A DNA stretch of 64,000 nucleotides from Azolla pinnata. Its lineage: Eukaryota > Streptophyta > Polypodiopsida > Salviniales > Salviniaceae. Where the stretch lies: contig JBBBWG010025556.1 in NCBI GenBank assembly GCA_037176905.1, positions 1-64,000 on the forward strand, in the 5' to 3' direction. Numbering within the stretch: the first letter of the stretch is position 1; every line of letters starts with the position of its first letter. The notes below the pieces were generated by a model. The model was not told the origin of the DNA. It was given only the letters and a program-made list of their open reading frames with translations, and ran no database searches. Positions 31,314 to 44,000 of this stretch are shown here, piece by piece. Made by a program: the position numbers and the translations under genes.

Positions 31314-32765
31314 ATGGCGATGGCGATGGCGATGGCTCCTCTGCGCGAGCTCAGCTCTGCGCTTCCTTCCTTGAAGCTCGGCTCCCCTTCCGCCTCGCAC
31401 CCTCTTCCTCCCTCGCTCCTCTCTCCTGCTCTCGGCGCCCGCCCCCTGCTCATCGACACGCAGCCGCCGCCGCTTCCGCTTCTTCCTCCTCGCCGCCGCC
31501 GCCGCCTCCGCTTCGTCGTCACGTCCGTCATCAAGCGCCGCAAGGACTACCCGCTCGATGCCGTCATCCAACGCCAGAAGAAGCTGAAGCTCGTCATGAA
31601 GATCCGGGACCTCCTCGTCAAGCAGCCAGGTATGGTGATGTCGCTCAAGCACCTCGGGAAGTTCCGCAAGGCGTTAGGGTTAACCGGGAAGCGCCGCGTC
31701 GTGGCCCTGCTCAGGAAGTACCCCGCCGTGTTCGAGGTCTTCGAGGAAGGCATCAGCGCGCTCTACTTCCGCTTCACGCCCGAAGCCGAGGACCACATCC
31801 TCGAGGAGCAGAAGCTCCGCGCGGAGATGGAGGATGTCCTGGTTACCAAGCTCAGGAAGATGCTGATGATGTCCATCGACAAGACCTTGTTGCTGTCGAA
31901 GATCGACCATCTGAAGAAGGACTTGGGGCTGCCCAGCGGCTACAGGACGTCGATGCTCGACAAGTATCCGCAATTCTTCAAGGTGATCGAGACCGAGGGT
32001 GGGCTTGCTCTGGAGCTGACCTCGTGGGATCCGGAGCTCGCCATATCCGCGTGGGAGAAGCAGATGCAGAGCGGGCCTCCTCCTGATGATAGCATCAGCG
32101 GGAGGCCTCGCAGGTTCCCCAAAATAGACCTCCCCATCGGCTATAGCCTCAAGAGGAAGGACATAGAGAACCTCCAGAAGTTCCAAGCCGTGCCTTTCGT
32201 CTCCCCTTATGCGGAGTTTAGCCATATCCACCCTTCCTCCAAAGAGGCCGAGAAGCACTCCTGTGCTGTCATCCATGAAATCCTCACGCTTACCCTCGAG
32301 AAGCGGACTTTGATCGATCATCTCACGCACTTCCGCAAAGACTTCAAATTCTCGCAGCAGACCCACGGCATGCTCATTCGGCACCCCGAACTCTTCTACG
32401 TCTCTTTGAAAGGCGATCGTGATTCCGTCTTCCTTCGACAAGCTTACAATGGCTCGCGGCTGATAGAGAAAGATCCGCTCGTTATTGCCCAGGAGAAACT
32501 GGGCAGGCTTGTAGCATTGGGGAAGCAGCGCGATAGTAGGCTGGAGCAAAGCGAGGACGAGAATGATAGCGATGATGACATTGATGGAGAAGATGATGAT
32601 TGGTCTGATGACGACGAAGAGGAAGAAGACCATTCACCCAAGATTGTGAGCAGAGAAGAATTGGAAAGGCTCCAAAGACACAGGGAGCTACGAAGACCTC
32701 TGCACATCCTAAGAAGAGAGCAGGCCATGGCTACTCAACCTGCTACACCGCGAGAAAGATGGTAA
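31314..32765 (+). CDS. WTF1: WTF1-like PORR-domain plant organelle RNA-binding protein
   Basis: A single exon of 483 residues. The first about 70 residues are rich in Ser, Pro, Leu and Arg without many acidic residues, as in a plastid transit peptide. The PORR domain runs from about residue 75 to 410: RRKDYPLDAVIQRQKKLKL, then SLKHLGKFRKALGL, ALLRKYPAVFEVFEEG, LRKMLMMSIDKTLLLSKI, LGLPSGYRTSMLDKYPQFF, LELTSWDPELAISA, EKRTLIDHLTHFRKDF and MLIRHPELFYVSLKGDRDSVFL. The C-terminus is acidic (DSDDDIDGEDDDWSDDDEEEE). Order and phrases match Arabidopsis WHAT'S THIS FACTOR 1, which binds chloroplast group II introns with RNC1 and promotes their splicing. The start codon lies in a GCGATG repeat, so there are four in-frame Met codons (31314, 31320, 31326, 31332). 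The exon is much more GC-rich than its flanks. Confidence 0.93.
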   Translation: MAMAMAMAPLRELSSALPSLKLGSPSASHPLPPSLLSPALGARPLLIDTQPPPLPLLPPRRRRRLRFVVTSVIKRRKDYPLDAVIQRQKKLKLVMKIRDLLVKQPGMVMSLKHLGKFRKALGLTGKRRVVALLRKYPAVFEVFEEGISALYFRFTPEAEDHILEEQKLRAEMEDVLVTKLRKMLMMSIDKTLLLSKIDHLKKDLGLPSGYRTSMLDKYPQFFKVIETEGGLALELTSWDPELAISAWEKQMQSGPPPDDSISGRPRRFPKIDLPIGYSLKRKDIENLQKFQAVPFVSPYAEFSHIHPSSKEAEKHSCAVIHEILTLTLEKRTLIDHLTHFRKDFKFSQQTHGMLIRHPELFYVSLKGDRDSVFLRQAYNGSRLIEKDPLVIAQEKLGRLVALGKQRDSRLEQSEDENDSDDDIDGEDDDWSDDDEEEEDHSPKIVSREELERLQRHRELRRPLHILRREQAMATQPATPRERW

Positions 32766-34871
32766 AGAAAGCGGTGAAAACGAAGCATGATAGCTGTACA
32801 TCACTGGCACTCGCAAGCGGCCACCAGCCTCCCTCCTGTATGTGAGATTGGTATGCATGTGCACTTACTTCTATTTCTCTTCCCCCAAAATTTTTGACAT
32901 GTGAGTGTGGTGATGGTGAAGGTGATGTATGATGATGTGTGGTGATTGTGCGGATCATGTCTGATGTTTGGAGATGATTGATTTCCCATGAAGATTATGA
33001 TGATGATGATGTGTCAAGTCTTGAGGTTTATTTAATTGAGCCGAACATTCAGAAAATATGTTGTCTCTCTGTTGTGTGCGCTATCTTTGTCAATGTTTTC
33101 ACATACTAATCGATGGCATACGCAGTTGAATGCCAAGGGCACAAGGGTCAGATCGATCTGATAAGGTAACAGTCAATGAATATCCATAATTGAAGCAATT
33201 CACGGAAAATGGTTTGACAGGAGTAGAAGAATCTGCTCCACAGTTACAAATGAATGTGTTACTTGTGAGCTAAGGGATTGGGGCCAGGGATTTGAAATTC
33301 TAGGAGATTATCCAAACCGATTCTTGAGCAGATGTTACTTGCACTCATGGCAAAATAGTGCTTTCTGAAATGCTGAACCTGATGGAAGGTGCCATTTGCT
33401 TTGAGTAATTACTTGAAAAGGCCAACGAGTTTTCCACTGAATGAATATCTCAAGCATTCTTAAGCTTTTAAGAGGAATACATCATATCATGACGCTTTAA
33501 ATTCAACTACTACTAGTAGTGGCATAGTTTCTGCACCACATATTGATACAAGTGATTCATTATTGGTTAATCATGCGGGACACATGGGAAGTTCACAGGC
33601 ATAGATACCAGATGTTGTAACTTATACCATCAGCTAAAACTAATTTCTAGCAGTCACATGGAGTGTCTTCTTAGATTCACACTGAAAATTTGCATGGATA
33701 ATTAATTTGTAGCTATCAGTGTGCATGATGAAAAAGTTCAGATGAATGAACAAGAGAAGACATCAAGTAATCTCTTACTGAATTGGGATTTTCCTTCTGG
33801 TGGATGCTTGCAAATACATAGAGCATCAACAAAATTTTTGAATTAAATTTAACCACCCAAGCACTTGTGCAATAAAGAATCCGTCTTAAATTGAAGGGTA
33901 GTTTTAGAAGAAGACAAATTTGTGTTCAATGCATTATGCGCATATGATACACACAATGACACGTCTTACACAGAAATTGTTGAAGATTAACCACCATGGT
34001 TTTTAAATTAAGCGAAAACTCTATCCAGCATCAAACTAGCTCTCCGTACCACATCTACTAGTCTTGTAGAACGATCAATGAACAAACAAATGACAATGTA
34101 AGGATGGAGGAAAGTAGCAGAAACAAAGAAGAATTCAAATTTTAAGTTGCAGCTTCCAGGATTATACTAGAAATAGAAAGGTTGTGAATCAAGGTCATTA
34201 GTGACGCATTGAGCAAGGAGTTTGGACGATCTTCCCATAAAGTAGCAGCTTCAGGGATGAAATTGAAAGGTTGTGAAGAAGGGGTCATTAGGTGTCTGGA
34301 TAGTTGCCCCTAGATATTAATTGTGTGCTCACTTAAATTCATAAAGGTATTATAAAGACAGAACAAAGGCAAGGGGACAAACTAGACAATGCAAAAGCAC
34401 AATGTATCCAAACAAGAACAGTGTTCAGCTACAGCACAAGGTTGAAGTAAGATGGCATAATTGTAGAAAAGTTTGGTAATGAATAAAGAATACATGTATC
34501 CAACTTTGTTTACATTCAAGCCAACAAGAAATACATGTATCCAAATCTCCAATACATCAGTCTGAGTAGCTATGCAAACTAGAGTAATAGCCCTGTAACT
34601 TGTTAGATTAGAGTTAGGTGACACACAACAAGAAAAATCATTGCTTCACAAGGCTATATGAACTAGGGTCATTGAGCACTGACTTCAGATCGCAAGAAGA
34701 TATTTATTTACCAAACCTTGGATGTCCATCCTGCAATAGTTCCGTGCTATCAAGTCAGACATTCGTGGTAGAGAACCTTAAAGAAATCGCACACAGCACT
34801 GATGCAAGTGTAGCTCTGCCTCTAGAAAGTATACCGTCGCTCTGTGACTCTGTTATTTACCACCATTACTC
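32766..34871. other. Intergenic region between convergent WTF1 and C3HC genes
   Basis: About 2.1 kb of AT-rich 3' flank with no supported gene. A small GATGAT tract lies near 32995-33012. Nothing else structured was seen. Confidence 0.6.
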
Positions 34872-37800
34872 CTACTTTTTAAGCAACTTTGGACTTGTCC
34901 AGGACTTTCCAAGAATATTACGAACTGAAGACAAAGGATCAGCCTGCACACAAGTCACCAATCATACGCATTAAACAGTGAGTCCAATCGAAACCATTTT
35001 CAGATACACACAGTTTTCTCTCTGCATACATACATTGTACATGGATGATGCCGATTCTGATTTACTCAAGGAAGTTGAGGGCTCTAATGCGTCTAGTGTT
35101 AGCTGCCACCCACACAATCCTCTTCCAATGTTTGCATTCACCCAAGGACAAAAATGGCGATGTTGTAAGATGGGATCAAACTCATTCATGTCCTCTTGCC
35201 ACAGCCTTTTTCTTTGATCTGAATATCAGATACAATAAAGCACATCAAGTTGATTTCTTATTAGGATTTATTTTACTTCAAAAACAATCTTAGCTACACA
35301 AGATAACATACCTTCAATAGGACTGCAAGTCTCCATTGTTTTATCTCCTGGTAGAACAGATTTCCCACTCTTCTTCCTTGCATCTTTAAGGGCTACATCA
35401 TTGTCATCGAGTTCTTGCCCATTACCTTTTCTCATTGCATTGTTGATGGAACTGGATGTATCCACTGGTATGCCCAATTCATCAGTTGGTTTGGGGTTAA
35501 TAATTGGGTTAGATATTGTAATATGGCCATTATCCACACCATTAATGGTAGTGTCAGTGCACATGTTATGTGGCATCTCAACACTCTCTGCAGAGTTCTC
35601 TTGTCTATTGTGGACAAAAGAGGTGTCCACAGCATCAACAGATGAAATGCAATGTAAAATCCTCAATTTTGATGGATTATTTTCTACAGCAGTCAACTCT
35701 TCTCTTTTTCTTTTATTTACAGAAATGTAGTTTTTGTCAAAAGATGTTGAGACATTAATCTGTGACCCGTAATATAGCTCTGAAGCATTTTTACTATGAT
35801 TTTGTGCCCCACGTTGTGAATCTTGTAAAAGTCGTGTAGGAGGGGGGCCACCAGCAATTGTCAATTTCAAGTTCACCACATTCAGAGAATGTTTGACACT
35901 CGTCACTGTAGCAACATCTGCCTTTTTAGGTATCTCCACCTTTTGATTGAGTTTTTGGCTATCGCTACTTCCCAGTTCACTGCCACTTGCTCCACTGATC
36001 CCAGGTGCAGTGGCATTTTGGACCACATGAGCCGGAGGGGTCACAACATTAAAAAGCCACAAGCCTACACTTGCACCACAGAGACTACAATCCAAAACAC
36101 CTGAACCCACATCTTGTCTTGATCCCCTGTACAGAGCTTTTCCATAGCTTTGCCAGTTCTCTGCTACCCCTTCTTTCTTGGAGGGCGTGATCAGGAGACG
36201 ACCCTCCAGATCTGAAGGTTTTTGTTGCTTAGTTTTGATTTCAGAAACAATAAATCCTGTGTTGTCATCCACACTGTCCACAACATACGGAAGCATCCTA
36301 GGTTCCCAACCACAAATGCTGATCAATTTTTGTGCCTGCATGTACACATTGACATTAAAACATTGGCATACAATTTCTTCCCATATACAAGAGATAAATC
36401 TGTAAACAGAAAATTCATCTTACGTACATTATTATAAGCACACAATGACGTGTTTATGGAAATATCATCATGTATCCTATTAGAAGCCACAAAATCTGGA
36501 ACTGACTGCAAAAGAAGACAATCAATCTGAGAACCCTTCGAAGTCCTGAAAAAATCGATGGCAGAATCTGAGATCACTGGCAGTGCTGGAAGTTGAGATA
36601 GTTTCTTGCAGCGATCCTTGAAACCTTCAGCAAGAACTTCAGGTGATGCAGGAGGGAACTGTGCTAGCGTTTCTGAGCATGCGTTTTCCTTCCACGGACA
36701 AAGAGCCTTATGTCCAGAATCCAATTTCTCACTAAAAGATGCTGATGCCTCTTCAGCTGTTCGCAAAGGAAACATAAACACATTAGAGAGCATACCCACT
36801 ACTGAGCTCAAAACATTCAGGTGCATGTTATGGTACTTAGATTTGGGGGCAGAAACTGCAAAGAGACAAAATGCATTAATGCTAGATAAACACGGTACTT
36901 ATAAATCTCAAGTCCAAATGAAGACTCATTGTGACTCTAGGAAACTAGAAGCACCATTCACAACAAACTATCAAATCACTTATTGATCTAACCCCCAAAT
37001 GAAACCTTGAAAAATAAGAGGCCTCTTCTGCATCAACGGCCGTAATATGCATATCCTTATTAATAACCTAACTTTAAAATTTTGCTAGGATCAAGCATAC
37101 AAAAGGTTTCTTACTTGCAAAGACACAGATTTACGCTGTATCTTTACATAGCTTTATTAAGATGAAGCCTCCACCTCTTAAATCACATGAAAATCGTTTT
37201 TTCTTGGGTGAAGCTTAATGGCAAACAAATACCCGCTTTGAAACTTCTATCAAACAAGTATAGGTGATGAAACAAACGGAGACAGTGATTCAAAGAGAGA
37301 CCAAGAATAGAATAGAACCTTCTCATCCACAAAAAGAGTCATTTTGGCCAAGGGTACTGAAACATCTAGTATGTTCCAATACAAAACCGAATCACTACTC
37401 TAGAGAAAATCTGCAAGAAACTAATGCATGCACTATATATATGGAGAGAGAGAGAGTTTACTAGACATATCCAACATTGGCTGAGCTAAACTCTACATAT
37501 ATAAGTAAGAGGATAGATTTTCATCATTAGATTAAAACTGCATACCTTCGTGTTGAGACCATGTTAATGGAGTAGGGAAACTAAGTACAGCATTACACCC
37601 TTCACATGAAATTAGGTCCACATCAATATTGACCCAGCCTTTTCTTGCACAACTGACAGGATCAGCCAACTGCAAGAAAAACGGTTATCAGCTGATGCCC
37701 CAGAACGTTTTTGAGATAATACTAAGGTAGGAAAAACACCATCTGATTCTACAGAGGATGATGTAAAAATCTTGTTGGCCAAAATGTAGACAGAGCTAAA

Positions 37801-39537
37801 GCATCGTAACCTACTATATTTGCAATTAGGAAACCTTTGATTGAGAATGCCAAATATTTTAAGAGTTTCAAGCAAAAAAAGATGTTTCACGGTTTAGTGC
37901 AGGTAACATCTACACATTTGTTAAATCCGTTACACATATGTGTGTTGGTTGGAACTCACACTTAGGAGGGACACAGAGACCCATATAAGCACTGCGAATT
38001 CGAAATGGCAAAGGGCTTTTGAAACGTACTCAAGAGTGTCTTCCTTGAACATCCTGGTATAAATCTCCAATCTTGTATAAAATTTCAAGCCGTATCATAT
38101 TCTGTGCATCCAATTTCGTGTATTTTACATATCATCTTAAAACCATCTCCTATCAAATAAAAGCACACGCCTGCCCATGAACATAACACACTCATGATTC
38201 CGATTTCATCTTAAAGTTTGAACTCTGTGTCAAGGTTATCATGGTCTGGCTCTGAACATGCTTGAGATAATACATATTATCCTTATCCAGTATCTTGGTT
38301 TACGAGAGAGACCAAGAAGTAGTGCAACAATGACTTTGCTAACTAGATGACGCTGTACTTTCTTGATCATATGCCACAATTGTATGATTCTTTCAACATA
38401 TATGTGAATTAGGACGGATTTCTCGACAAAAATTGAACGTTAAATTAGCTCTTGATGTATCATAAATGTTTGAAAACAGCCTTATCTTTGAAAACTAATA
38501 AATATAAATGTTTACAAGATTCCTAGTGAGTTGGCAATAGACCAACTTATTGAATGGATTTAAACAAATGTACGTCGAAAGTTACCTTTGGTTTCCCAAA
38601 CCAAGTCATAGACTTAAACGTTGCAAGACGCCTGAAGAGATCTCCTCTGTCCCATGGCCTACAGATTCGATGGAAACCAGAATTTGGGCTGGTATCAAAC
38701 CTCACATTCTCTGATAAACCAGGGCTAATGATCCCTTTCTGATCACGAGTTGGAGAAGAAAATTTTGTTGCAAAGCTGACTCCGTTCTTTGTAGACCCTG
38801 CAGCACTGTTCAAAAGAAGCATCGCATTTGATGGGATTTGCAAGTAAAAACAAGAATAAATTTGTATCATAAGGTTTACTCATTCATGGTCTTATAAGAG
38901 AAATATCATCTGTCCATATGACAGGCAGTGAAGAAAAACTTGCTATAATCTTGGCATAGTTGAAGACACTAGTGATTCGCTTAATGGAATTCACAAAAAT
39001 TTAGATCGCTAAACATTCCTATTTTTTTATTGCCGACATTTCAGGTACCATCTAATTATGCGTGCATTTAGTACTCTACTTTAATCATGCGTTTTGCGCA
39101 CAATTAGTCATTAGATTAGCCAAGCTAGTTGAAACGCGCATGTAATATTTATGCCTTCAGTTAACTAATCCATGTTTTCGACGACAGTGGCATAAAAAAT
39201 AAGGGAAATTTCACCGAGTTAAGCTTGCACAAGTCGCAAAGTCATTCGTAGTATCCCAGCTAGGTTAGCACTCAACTCTTGAGATGAAACAAAAACAAGA
39301 CGGAGTTTGTATATTCGTCTACCGGGCGCGCTAACCAAACACAGGTGGTGTACATCTCAGTTAAAATCGTGCCATTTATCCATCCGCTGGTTCCCCCGGA
39401 TTCGGGAAACCGTGGACGGATGGTCCGGATTATAGAAGAAAGGAGGTACCAAACCTGTGAAGGCGCGGCTCGGGAGGAGGGGAGGGGAAGAGGCGATCCA
39501 GGGCTCGTTTCAGCCTGCCTTCTGTGTTCTCCGCCAT
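34872..39537 (-). CDS. C3HC zinc-finger protein of the NIPA/ZC3HC1 family
   Basis: Seven exons on the minus strand: 39455-39537, 38586-38805, 37546-37669, 36428-36855, 35312-36335, 35034-35218 and 34872-34943. They sum to 2136 nt, 711 residues, in frame throughout. The C3HC domain has Cys108 (VSCARKGWVNID), Cys123 and Cys126 (ISCEGC), and His191 with Cys195 (GHKALCPW). The second, Rsm1-like half has Cys368/Cys371 (LDCSLCGASVGLW) and FDPILQHRHFCPWVN with His646/648 and Cys650, then GWQLTLDAL. A Lys/Arg-rich block near NKRKREEL may be a nuclear signal. Animal ZC3HC1 and yeast Pml39 sit at the nuclear basket; a plant member has been linked to DNA demethylation. The spacer between Cys126 and His191 is unusually long (see findings). 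Confidence 0.93.
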
Positions 39538-40930
39538 CGCCAGTCGCAGCGAAAGAAAGGGCGGAGCAGTCCCTGGATACGAGAGAAGAAACTGGGAAGG
39601 GCAAAATGGGAAATACTTAATTCCCGAAATACCCCTTCTCTATTTTCCCTTCTATGAAATTCTCAATGTTTTTTCTCATCTCGGGTTGAGGGTTCTAGGG
39701 TTTAGGGTTTTAGGGTTTTAGGGTTTTAGGGTTTTAGGGTTTTGGGTTTTAGGGTTTTGGGTTTTAGGGTTTGGGGTTTTGGGTTTAAATCCTTCCTGGA
39801 ATGTATAGAGACCCAAATCTTGTCCTTCTGTTGTGCAGTCTATGATCGAGAATGGCCGAAACTTGTCTCTTTTTGTGTGAAATGAGATCGGCCCGTCTTC
39901 CTTTCGGAAATTGTCGCATCGCTTGATTCCGCTTGTTCTTATACTGTAAGTGTTTGATAGCTTCAGCTTGAGCCGAACCCACGTTGGAAGTCACGAAACC
40001 CCGGCTTTTTTAAATTGGTCCATGGTTCGATTCGGGTCTAATCTGGTCTATGTTGATTTAACTTGGTTTGCTTCGGAAGGTTAGCCCAGAAATTCTGTTT
40101 AATATAATATTTTTTAACTATACGAAACTATGGGTTAATATTTAAATCGAATAGCTATTTCATATGTGTAGTGACAACATATGGCTTTCGTACTTTCATC
40201 GATCCATATGCTTAAACTTCTCTTGTGAAGAGGCTCGGTAACGAACTCATGTTGTTAGTCCAAGCCAACACAAATTAATGTGACTTGCCGAGCGCAACTT
40301 CCACTCATTACGCCCTCGCTCTTTGAATTTGTCACATATAACCCCATTCACCTGGGTTTGCAACGCTCAAACCTTTCGTAAAGTACTATCATGGTTATCG
40401 ACGATGGCTTCAAGCTGGTCAAAAAAGATATATTCATCAACAAAAAAGATCCCAACAGAGTTTGAAAACAAGCCAGTTCTTGGCTACCTAGTTTAAAGAC
40501 GACGATGAACTGTGGCTTACTAACTTGCGACACGCATTCGTGAATCCTCAGAATGTTGGTTCTTCGTTGCCTTGTGTCTGGAAATGACAAATCGGTTTTA
40601 GACTGTCATTCGATCATATGATAGTAAGCGAAGCAGCCGGTGTGACCATCGCTTATTTGCAAGCATGCGATCAGAAACGATTCCTAACACCTGTTACGAT
40701 ACACAGTTCGAAACACGTGCTCGAATGCGCACAAGCAGAGAATCGGACGATCCTTTCGCCCTCGTGGTTTGAAATGCCATTTCTGAGAAGCATTTTGGAT
40801 GCTGATTCTCTGGACATTGGTTTTGTGCCTCGATTTGATCTCTAGTGCTTGCTAGTGTCTTCTTCTGATGTCTCAAAGGTTTTAGCCGACAAGAGTTTAG
40901 GTCTTATCTTGTTCTTTCTTTCTTCAATCC
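39538..40930. other. Divergent promoter region of C3HC and CPP1-like genes
   Basis: Contains the telomeric tract at 39691-39787 next to the C3HC start and AT-rich sequence beyond. A frame at 40618-40845 has no recognisable family. Confidence 0.55.
39691..39787. repeat. Interstitial telomeric tract, mainly TTTTAGGG units
   Basis: One TTTAGGG is followed by several exact 8-base TTTTAGGG units and decayed TTTTGGG units. It lies 154-250 bases upstream of the C3HC start codon, so in that gene's direction it reads as a cluster of AAACCCTA telo-boxes. Confidence 0.92.
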
Positions 40931-41016
40931 ATGGCGCTGTCTTCTTTCTTCCTGCCCCCCGCTCTGAAGCTCCCGTCCCGTGCTTCTCCATGGCTTCATG
41001 CTCATGTCTGCCGGTA

Positions 41017-41047
<31 letters not shown>

Positions 41048-44000
41048 CGTGTTACTTTCTGATTATGTTGCTCTTCCCTGTTTTACCGAGAGCATTTCCT
41101 TCCTTGTCGAGAGGAAGGAACGTGAAAATTTGTAAATTTGCTCTCCGAGAAAAATTGTTTCCTCGAATTTTGCTGCATGGATTGCAAAATGATGTCTGTG
41201 TGTGCATGTGATGACGGTAAGATGATCTGATATGAGCGATTATGGTTGCAAAGGGAGATACGAATTGCAGGAGCAGGAAGAGGATCGCTGCGTTTCACGT
41301 GCTCAAGTGCATCAGGATCCTTCGGAAGTGCGATTCCAGAAGAAAATCCTTATCAGGTACTGAAGATGACCAAAAGAAATCAGCAATGTTCCACTGTTTA
41401 TGATAGAAATGGACCTCCGAAGTATACTTCTTTTCACATAAAGATCGTCACGTTTTCTCGTGTTTGCCTCCATCGAGCAAAAATGAGTGAATGTGATTTT
41501 CATCAACAGGTTCTTGGAGTTAGTCCTTTCGAGAGCTTTGACAAAATAAAAACTGCATTTACAAAGAAGCAAAAAGACGCAGAGAAGAGAGGGGATAGTG
41601 CTACATTGGCTCGTGTAGGTATATTGGTTTGTTTCATGTTCCTATAATTGATAATTTTCACTTTAATCGTTGATGAAACTGTAGAATGGAATGCTATTTC
41701 CAATCGGTGAGTGGGCACCATATAGATATAGGTAATCATGGGTTTGAACTAATAGATGTACATCTTAATGGGAATCATAAAATTGATAATAATCATAATG
41801 GCATTATTATTGGGAATGATTTGAAAGCATCTTCTCGAAGTTTGGATGATCATGTCTTAAATTACCAGCTTCCTTGACTATAGTTCATTTTTTGAACGTG
41901 GTTTGGAATGATTAAGTGACGTGTCAAATTTGGACACCATACATCTGGAATTCTGCTGTTATGATAGCTAAAGCTTCCTCGGCTATATTTTATTTACGAA
42001 TTCAATTCAGAGTCATTCAGTGATGTCTGAATTTTTTACTGTATATATCTCAATTTCTACTGTTGCGTTAGCCAAACTTCATTGATTGTATTTTATTTTC
42101 AGAATTTCATTAGAAAGAGATGAATATGCAGGTTGAGAATGCTTATGACAAAATCATGATGGCACAGCTTTCAAATCGGAAACAAGGCCTTACGTTTGGT
42201 TCATTGAAGGTGAAGTGCTTGCTGAATATTTCTTCTTGCTAAATGGTACTGTAAAATAATACAGATTAAAGACCTGTGGAAGCAAAAATTTTTCAGATTT
42301 CCCCTGTATCAAGAAAAACGCAGTTGTTATGATTCAAAAGAGAACCTGTAGGAGTGATGGCATGCTTCACACCTATTTCCAAACATTTGTTTTGCAAAAT
42401 ATTCCATTCGCATGAGTACGTTTCAAGCAACTAGCATCAGACAAATGAGATTATTTGGAAATTTTCCTTGTTTTAGACATGATAATGATTCCACAATCAA
42501 AAGTCATGGAACAATCTGCTGAGCTGTGCATTTATTGCAACAGTGACCAATGGTTGTTGGATCAATCTCAAAGAGGGATAGTATATCAGTCTTAAAAAGG
42601 GAGAAAAATAGTGTACCGGGCCTTTTGCATGTAATTCAAGATGGCTGAATGTGGAATTAGCCATTTATGACCAGATGAGTATGTTTCTGTTCTTATGGAA
42701 TGCTAGGTGGAGTACTGTAGAAATGGAAGCTGAAACAAATGATAAGTGACTGTTTTAAACCATGCCATGCTTCTGGTGTCTGATGTTTTGATTGATTCCT
42801 TCAAGTTTACTTTGATGCATATCTTCTGATTATTTCTTTTGCATTGCCAGGTCTCAAAAGAAGTAAGGTATGCAGACAGGCAACCTATTGTTCCTTGGGG
42901 TCCCAGGTACGGGATCAATATTTAGAAATGGATAACCCGTTTCATTGATGTTACTGAAAATGTTCAACGTGAACAGCTGAATTTAATACCATGGTTGGAC
43001 TGATTATTGAGTAATGTGTGTTCACAATTATAGATATGCGCCATCATCTAAAAATGAGGTTCTCATCAACCTCGCAATTTCAGCTATATTTGTGAGTTTT
43101 CTACATTCTCTATTTGGTCAAAAGTGTATCATGTTACATTCTCTGGCAGAGGATTACAATTAGTCTAGAAGGGCAATGGTGAAAATTGTAATCTGAAACT
43201 ATAAATTGGATATCTGAATTTCAGTGCTTGCAGACCATAAATGCTGAATACTTTGGCATGATGGTTTATTTTTCTTCAGATATTTTCTGGTAAAAAACAA
43301 TCGAAATCAAAGAAAAGGAAAAAAAAATTGTAATATTGCTGCGGGGTTGCATTTTGAAGTGGGGCAGACATCATAAATCTTGTTGTTGACGGTGATTGAC
43401 GTTCTGTTGGCAAACAGGGAATTAGACTGACTGAGAAAGCATTCCCAATGCATGTGAACATTGATGAGAAACATATAATTAAGGGCATATAAAGTCCACC
43501 AATTGTTTTGGAAGTCGGAAACTGATTTAATGTAAAACATGTATACACATTTGTTTTTTCTTGCTGATTATCTTTAGTTCCTCTTTAAATGCTGGTACAT
43601 TAATCAGATTAATCCTGTCTGTATTCGAGAATTTTGAAAACCTAGAGAGACTCAAAATCCTTAAGAATCTATGTAGTAAGCAAATCACAGGGGTTCTAAG
43701 ATATCAGTTGTGTCTTTCATGGAGGATACGATATACTCTACCACAGAAAGTATGTCCTGTGACAGTAGAAACAGCAATAAAGCAACAATGTAGACAATGA
43801 GATCGTGTAAAACGAGGTGTTAAATATAATAAAAACATGAAACAACATGCATATGTGGTGATACATGACTTCAACTATGATATGACATGTTGCATGTTGA
43901 TGTAGAGGAACAAGTGATAGGACGTTGTATTGCAACCAAAAGTAGATAACTGAGTTTGTTTTGGCTAGACAGAAATAATTCTCACTAATATAATGAGTAA

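Noticed and set aside
35401-35730. Plus-strand frames opposite the large C3HC exon
   Set aside because: Shadows of the minus-strand coding exon.
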